From contig JBBELK010000213.1 in the NCBI GenBank assembly GCA_037783545.1, positions 2,046,001 to 2,110,000 on the forward strand: DNA of 64,000 nt. Reading direction: 5' to 3'. This DNA comes from Henricia sp. BOLD:AAB3569 (taxonomy: Eukaryota > Echinodermata > Asteroidea > Spinulosida > Echinasteridae). How positions within the stretch are numbered: the stretch's first letter is position 1; each line of letters opens with the position of its first letter. Below, in pieces: positions 62,001 through 64,000 of the stretch. The notes beneath the pieces were generated by a model, which did no database searches, was not told where the DNA came from, and was given only the letters and a program-made list of their open reading frames with translations. The translations under genes were made by a program, and so were the position numbers.

Positions 62001-64000
62001 CTGTTAAGCTTTCGTCTACGACCACACCACATTGAATACACCGGTTCCCGTCTGATCACCGCAGTTAAGCAACGTTGGGATCGGTCAGTACTTCGGTGGG
62101 AGACCACCTGGGAATACCGAGTGTCGTAGGCACTTTTGTTTTTAGTAAAATATTGTTCTTCTGTAAACGTTTCAAATTACGCAAACCTGTTAAGCTTTCG
62201 TCTACGACCATACCACATTGAATACACCGGTTCCCGTCTGATCACCGCAGTTAAGCAACGTTGGGCTCGGTCAGTACTTCGGTGGGAGACCACCTGGGAA
62301 TACCGAGTGTCGTAGGCACTTTTGTTTTGTCGAGTAAAATATTGTTCTTCAGTAAACGTTTCAAATTACGCAAACCTGTTAAGCTTTCGTCTACGACCAT
62401 ACCACATTGAATACACCGGTTCCCGTCTGATCACCGCAGTTAAACAACGTTGGGCTCGGTCAGTACTTCGGTGGGAGACCACCTGGGAATACCGAGTGTC
62501 GTAGGCACTTTTGTTTTTAGTAAAATATTGTTCTTCTGTAAACGTTTCAAATTACGCAAACCTGTTAAGATTTCGTCTACGACCATACCACATTGAATAC
62601 ACCGGTTCCCGTCTGATCACCGCAGTTAAGCAACGTTGGGCTCGGTCAGTACTTCGGTGGGAGACCACCTGGGAATACCGAGTGTCGTAGGCACTTTTGT
62701 TTTTAGTAAAATATTGTTCTTCTGTAAACGTTTCAAATTACGCAAACCTGTTAAGCTTTCGTCTACGACCATACCACATTGAATAGACCGGTTCCCGTCT
62801 GATCACCGCAGTTAAGCAACGTTGGGCTCGGTCAGTATTTCGGTGGGAGACCACCTGGGAATACCGAGTGTCGTAGGCACTTTTTTTTTTAGTAAAATAT
62901 TGTTCTTCTGTAAACGTTTCAAATTACGCAAACCTGTTAAGCTTTCGTCTACGACCATACCACATTGAATACACCGGTTCCCGTCTGATCACCGCAGTTA
63001 AGCAACGTTGGGCTCGGTCAGTACTTCGGTGGGAGACCACCTGGGAATACCGAGTGTCGTAGGCACTTTTGTTTTGTCGAGTACAATATTGTTCTTCAGT
63101 AAACGTTTAAAATTACGCAAACCTGTTAAGCATTCGTCTACGACCATACCACATTGAATACACCGGTTCCCGTCTGATCACCGCAGTTAAGCAACGTTGG
63201 GCTCGGTCAGTACTTCGGTGGGAGACCACCTGGGAATACCGAGTGTCGTAGGCACTTTTGTTTTTAGTAAAATATTGTTCTTCTGTAAACGTTTCAAATT
63301 ACGCAAACCTGTTAAGCTTTCGTCTACGACCATACCACATTGAATACACCGGTTCCCGTCTGATCACCGCAGTTAAGCAACGTTGGGCTCGGTCAGTACT
63401 TCGGTGGGAGACCACCTGGGAATACCGAGTGTCGTAGGCACTTTTGTTTTGTCGAGTAAAATATTGTTCTTCAGTAAACGTTTAAAATTACGCAAACCTG
63501 TTAAGCATTCGTCTACGACCATACCACATTGAATACACCGGTTCCCGTCTGATCACCGCAGTTAAGCAACGTTGGGCTCGGTCAGTACTTCGGTGGGAGA
63601 CCACCTGGGAATACCGAGTGTCGTAGGCACTTTTGTTTTTTTAGTAAAATATTGTTCTTCTGTAAACGTTTCAAATTACGCAAACCTGTTAAGCTTTCGT
63701 CTACGACCACACCACATTGAATACACCGGTTCCCGTCTGATCACCGCAGTTAAGCAACGTTGGGATCGGTCAGTACTTCGGTGGGAGACCACCTGGGAAT
63801 ACCGAGTGTCGTAGGCACTTTTGTTTTTAGTAAAATATTGTTCTTCTGTAAACGTTTCAAATTACGCAAACCTGTTAAGCTTTCGTCTACGACCATACCA
63901 CATTGAATACACCGGTTCCCGTCTGATCACCGCAGTTAAGCAACGTTGGGCTCGGTCAGTACTTCGGTGGGAGACCACCTGGGAATACCGAGTGTCGTAG
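59020..64000 (+). rRNA. 5S rRNA genes 298-324 (array 2)
   Basis: Gene starts: 59020, 59206, 59392, 59578, 59763, 59952, 60138, 60327, 60515, 60701, 60890, 61076, 61262, 61451, 61637, 61826, 62014, 62200, 62389, 62575, 62761, 62947, 63136, 63322, 63511, 63699, 63885. T12C+C67A (gaccacacc, gggatcgg) with a lengthened B spacer marks 60515, 62014 and 63699, giving an 8-unit (1,499 bp) then 9-unit (1,685 bp) repeat. C26G+C80T occurs at 59578 and 62761. G56A (taaacaacg) occurs at 59020 and 62389. The last gene is cut two bases before its 3' pairing end by the window. Confidence 0.96.
63885..64000 (+). rRNA. 5S rRNA gene clipped by the window end
   Basis: Consensus sequence through GTCGTAG. The last two paired bases and the terminator lie beyond the window. 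It follows a type B spacer. Confidence 0.95.

Larger units (their letters stand above)
58913..64000 (+). repeat. 5S rDNA tandem array 2 (27 genes plus one 3' fragment)
   Basis: The same 5S unit resumes after the 3.45 kb interruption, in the same orientation. It starts with a 3' gene fragment and continues to the window edge, where the last gene lacks its final two bases. Spacers are A, B and A/B recombinant types as in array 1, plus a private B variant with two extra T (before 60515, 62014 and 63699). Private gene variants include C67A, T12C, C26G and C80T. This suggests local homogenisation on this side of the break. Confidence 0.97.

Noticed and set aside
1..64000. Sixty-codon and longer open frames recurring in the array (for example 190-372, 45496-45855, 60388-60630)
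   Set aside because: They start at non-ATG codons, run through spacer and 5S, and exist only where a spacer variant lacks a stop. They are identical because the DNA repeat is identical, not through protein selection.

Overview
This is a eukaryotic 5S ribosomal DNA array with essentially no protein-coding content. The unit is a 118-119 nt 5S rRNA gene, all on the + strand. It aligns without gaps to the animal 5S layout: it starts GTCTACGACC, ends GTCGTAGGC so that the ends pair as helix I, and is followed by a TTTT Pol III terminator. Units are separated by only 67-70 bp, so the period is 186 or 189 bp. I placed 322 complete or near-complete copies (the last is clipped by the window edge) and two broken copies. 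The short reading frames that recur through the array are shadows of the 5S gene and spacer. The 5S primary sequence and the unique DNA (rich in ACATGT and TAGGCCTA-like words) suggest an animal, probably a marine invertebrate; I cannot name the phylum with confidence.

Layout: 1-55461 is array 1; 55462-58912 is a 3.45 kb stretch without intact 5S genes; 58913-64000 is array 2, which runs off the window. Two main spacer classes alternate irregularly. Type A is 70 bp with GTCGAG and TTTAAAATT. Type B is 67 bp with TTTTTAG and TTTCAAATT. Two rarer 70-bp classes (M and C) and several A/B recombinant spacers also occur. Diagnostic point variants show a layered history of multi-unit duplication: a 27-unit, 5,052-bp tandem duplication (about 7.0-17.3 kb), a 15-unit, 2,815-bp higher-order repeat that expands to 17, 19 and about 20 units (23.1-39.2 kb), a 9-unit 1,686-bp repeat near 40.7-44 kb, a 17-unit repeat near 49.8-55 kb and an 8-9 unit repeat after 60.3 kb.

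Many copies carry changes at positions that matter for 5S folding or for the internal Pol III promoter: loop E G75, intermediate-element G70/G71, helix I, a loop deletion in helix IV, and a 7-nt deletion in 102-109. The array is therefore a mixture of probable functional genes and pseudogenes that are being co-amplified. The consensus itself has an unusual fully paired helix IV and an A18-C60 mismatch in helix II.

The interrupting segment cuts a 5S gene. The left side keeps 5S 1-97 and the right side resumes at 5S 83, giving a 15-nt overlap. It contains two copies of a ~200-bp terminal-inverted-repeat element (one with a second, TA-flanked MITE-like hairpin nested in it), a 180/144-bp tandem duplication, a foldback, and a scrambled right junction with a templated inverted 14-mer and a stray 5S fragment. 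No protein gene is recognisable there.
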